From positions 53,690,509-53,754,508 of the forward strand of contig OX375882.1 in assembly GCA_947359465.1 (NCBI GenBank): 64,000 bases of DNA, written 5' to 3'. Positions 62,035 through 64,000 of the stretch are shown here, in pieces. The position numbers were made by a program, and so were the translations under genes. Within the stretch, counting starts at the first letter, position 1. Each line of letters opens with the position of its first letter. Origin of the DNA: Metellina segmentata (taxonomy: Eukaryota; Arthropoda; Arachnida; Araneae; Tetragnathidae). The notes beneath the pieces were generated by a model. The model was given only the letters and a program-made list of their open reading frames with translations. It made no database searches and had not been told where the DNA came from.

Positions 62035-64000
62035 CTGTAAGAAAGAAGTTTTAAATCATATTTTACAAATAGTCAAAGGGTATAAAATTCTTAAAATAAA
62101 ACTTTCAAGGGTAGTTTTTAATAGAACAGTACAAAGTCCCAAATCCAGACAATTTGCTAAACAGCATCTTTCCTCCTTTTTTAAGGACAACTATGGGGTT
62201 GCCACCCTTGCTCACTGCCAACCTCCATAAATAACGAGCAGAAACATTTCTGCGTGGGGACGAGGGTTAAATTAGGTTTTTTTTTTTTAAATACTACAAA
62301 TAATCCGAAATGGCCCAGGTTCGGAGGATTCCGGAATTTGTACAGTGACAAACATTGAGTGACGTTAATGTTAGTTATTCATATTGTCAATTACAAGTTA
62401 CCACTGTCATAATTTTCATGATACAAGATTTTTAGCCAGGTCTGGTGAAGTACACTTAGTCATTTTTTCTTTGCACCCAAGTTAAATTTTTTCTTGAGAA
62501 ATACACCTATTGAGTTTAGTTATTAGTAAGCAAAATTGTTTCTGCTTCATTTTCTCAAAACCATGCTTTTTGGCTTAATGATTACATCTGTAATATATTT
62601 CCTTTTTGAAAAATACTTTTCATTAACAAATAAAATACAATTCCTACTCGGAGATGCCAAGCAGCGATGAAAGTTTTCTGTAGAACCAAAGGAAAAATTC
62701 TGTAGTTTAAAAAAATTTTCAGTACTCAGAAAGTTTCAGCGATGGTATATCATAACAAACCGAATTTTTAGTTATTTTTATGCTTGTAAGTGTGACAATT
62801 TGATTTTAATATTTTGAAATTCAAAATAAACATATAATCAAATTGTTTGCACTTTGTTTGTATAATATTTTTTTGTATAACTTTTACCCCCCCTTCTCAA
62901 CTGAAATTGCAAAAAAAAACCACACTATACTTATGTATTCATTTTCTGCCAAAAAACCTCAACCATTTTTTACCAGTTTTTTCCAAAAAAACTTGGGCTT
63001 TAAGGTGTTAATAATACGTATATATAATTAATTCAAATATTTAAATACAAATCTAAAACATTTGTGCAACACATTTTATTATTTATAATTAGTACAGTAT
63101 ATCACACACAAAAACACATCAGAACCAATAATTGTGTTTGAAAGAATTATATACAAAAACATTTAATAATTAAATTTGAGCACTTGCTCTCCCATACGAA
63201 AAAATATTTAATAATTTTATAACTAAAATTCCAAGGGGATTTAAGTTAAGAAGCAAATTGACTGACAAACATTTAGAATCAGTCTTAAAGAGTTTCTACT
63301 AGCAGTATTGAACCTAAAATACCTAAATTAGTTAGTAAAACTCAGTATCAGCCATCCCATTAGCAAGCTGTAACATAATTATTGTTTATAGTTTAGAAAT
63401 TTTAATATTAAATATATTTGATGCTGTAATTTTTGTTTCTAATTTTACTGATATCATTAAAATTTTTGATAATCATCTTTATTGCTCATTGTACTATTAC
63501 TGTTATTAAATTTATAACCTAAAATAATTTGTTGAAGTATACATGATGTTCTTGAGACACATTCTTAAAAGTAATTCTAAATGATTGATCAATGCAAATG
63601 GTTGGTAACTTCTTTTTTTAAACTATTCACAATATTATTCATTTAGCTCTGTAACAAGCTCCTAGATTTTTTGAGAAAACATTTGCAAGTTTAATCTTAA
63701 AATTTTTTTTTGATTATTTTTTAATATACATATTAAGTGTAATAACAGCTGTACATAATTGGGTAGTAACACTTTCATTGTATCTGTGCTGTAACTTCAT
63801 TTGCGGCCCCCCATGTCTCAATCAAAGTTGCGAGTGGCCCTTCTCCCAAAAAGGTTGTGCACCCCTATTGTAAGCCATAGTACCCAATTCACTTTCATAG
63901 AATCTACGGAAAATCCGTAGTAGTTGGCATCTCTGCTCCTACCTGGATTTTAGCAATTCCAAAGCAAATTATTTTTAAATCATAATACAAATACAAATAT
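62035..64000. other. USP10 5' intron or upstream DNA
   Basis: AT-rich. I searched the - strand for a preceding exon with a FGDF-type motif and a matching donor and found none, so USP10 exon 1 is probably beyond 64000. A hAT-like end lies near 63853. Confidence 0.4.
63804..63870 (-). mobile_element. single hAT-like terminus
   Basis: Read on the - strand: aggggtgcacaacctttttgg followed by gagaagggccactcgcaac, a pattern common at hAT ends. No matching opposite end was found in the window, so it is a fragment or its partner lies outside. Confidence 0.35.

Noticed and set aside
1..64000. CRISPR arrays, bacterial operons, phage or plasmid systems
   Set aside because: The spliced host genes and eukaryotic transposons rule out a prokaryotic context; the tandem repeats found lack spacers.

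Overview
The window is eukaryotic. It is AT-rich, has introns from 75 bp to about 20 kb with GT-AG borders, and is full of degenerate transposons and tRNA-derived SINEs. The two recognisable host genes, the BEL/Pao, Tc1/mariner, hAT and Helitron load and the tRNA-SINEs suggest an invertebrate with a fairly large genome, most likely an arthropod. I cannot name the species.

Two host genes converge tail to tail. On the + strand (2639-34649) is an orthologue of NPDC1, a single-pass membrane protein linked to neural differentiation. Seven exons join in phase to 347 codons plus stop, with a signal peptide, one transmembrane helix and the conserved cytoplasmic tail. On the - strand (42398-62034) is USP10, a ubiquitin-specific protease. 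Eleven exons give 648 residues, from a PAM2 motif through the catalytic Cys, His and Asp to the stop. Its 5' exon(s) lie beyond the right edge or were not found.

Layout: 1-2486 upstream DNA with SINEs; 2487-2729 RFX-type X-box palindrome and NPDC1 exon 1; 2730-9600 intron 1 (SINE, possible solo LTR, dead Tc1, Helitron); 9601-10706 exons 2-4; 10707-30348 a 19.6-kb intron holding a Ty3 fragment, Helitrons, SINEs, a Tc1 copy, nested TIR elements with a 66-bp satellite, and a TATA-ATG-GTAAGT unit at 19174-19340 that may be an alternative NPDC1 first exon; 30349-34649 exons 5-7; 34650-42000 3' UTR and intergenic DNA with a mariner remnant split by a Helitron that carries a SINE; 42398-62034 USP10, whose 12.1-kb intron is nearly 90% transposon (a hAT element with three Helitrons in it, then a young full-length BEL/Pao element); 62035-64000 intron or upstream DNA with no exon seen.

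The host genes show no functional link to each other. The most interesting signals are the possible alternative NPDC1 promoter, which would make a form lacking signal peptide and membrane helix; the four-element nest inside USP10; and a Helitron family defined here by shared termini. Coordinates were read by eye; exon borders are internally phase-consistent, but a 1-2 base error is possible for other features.
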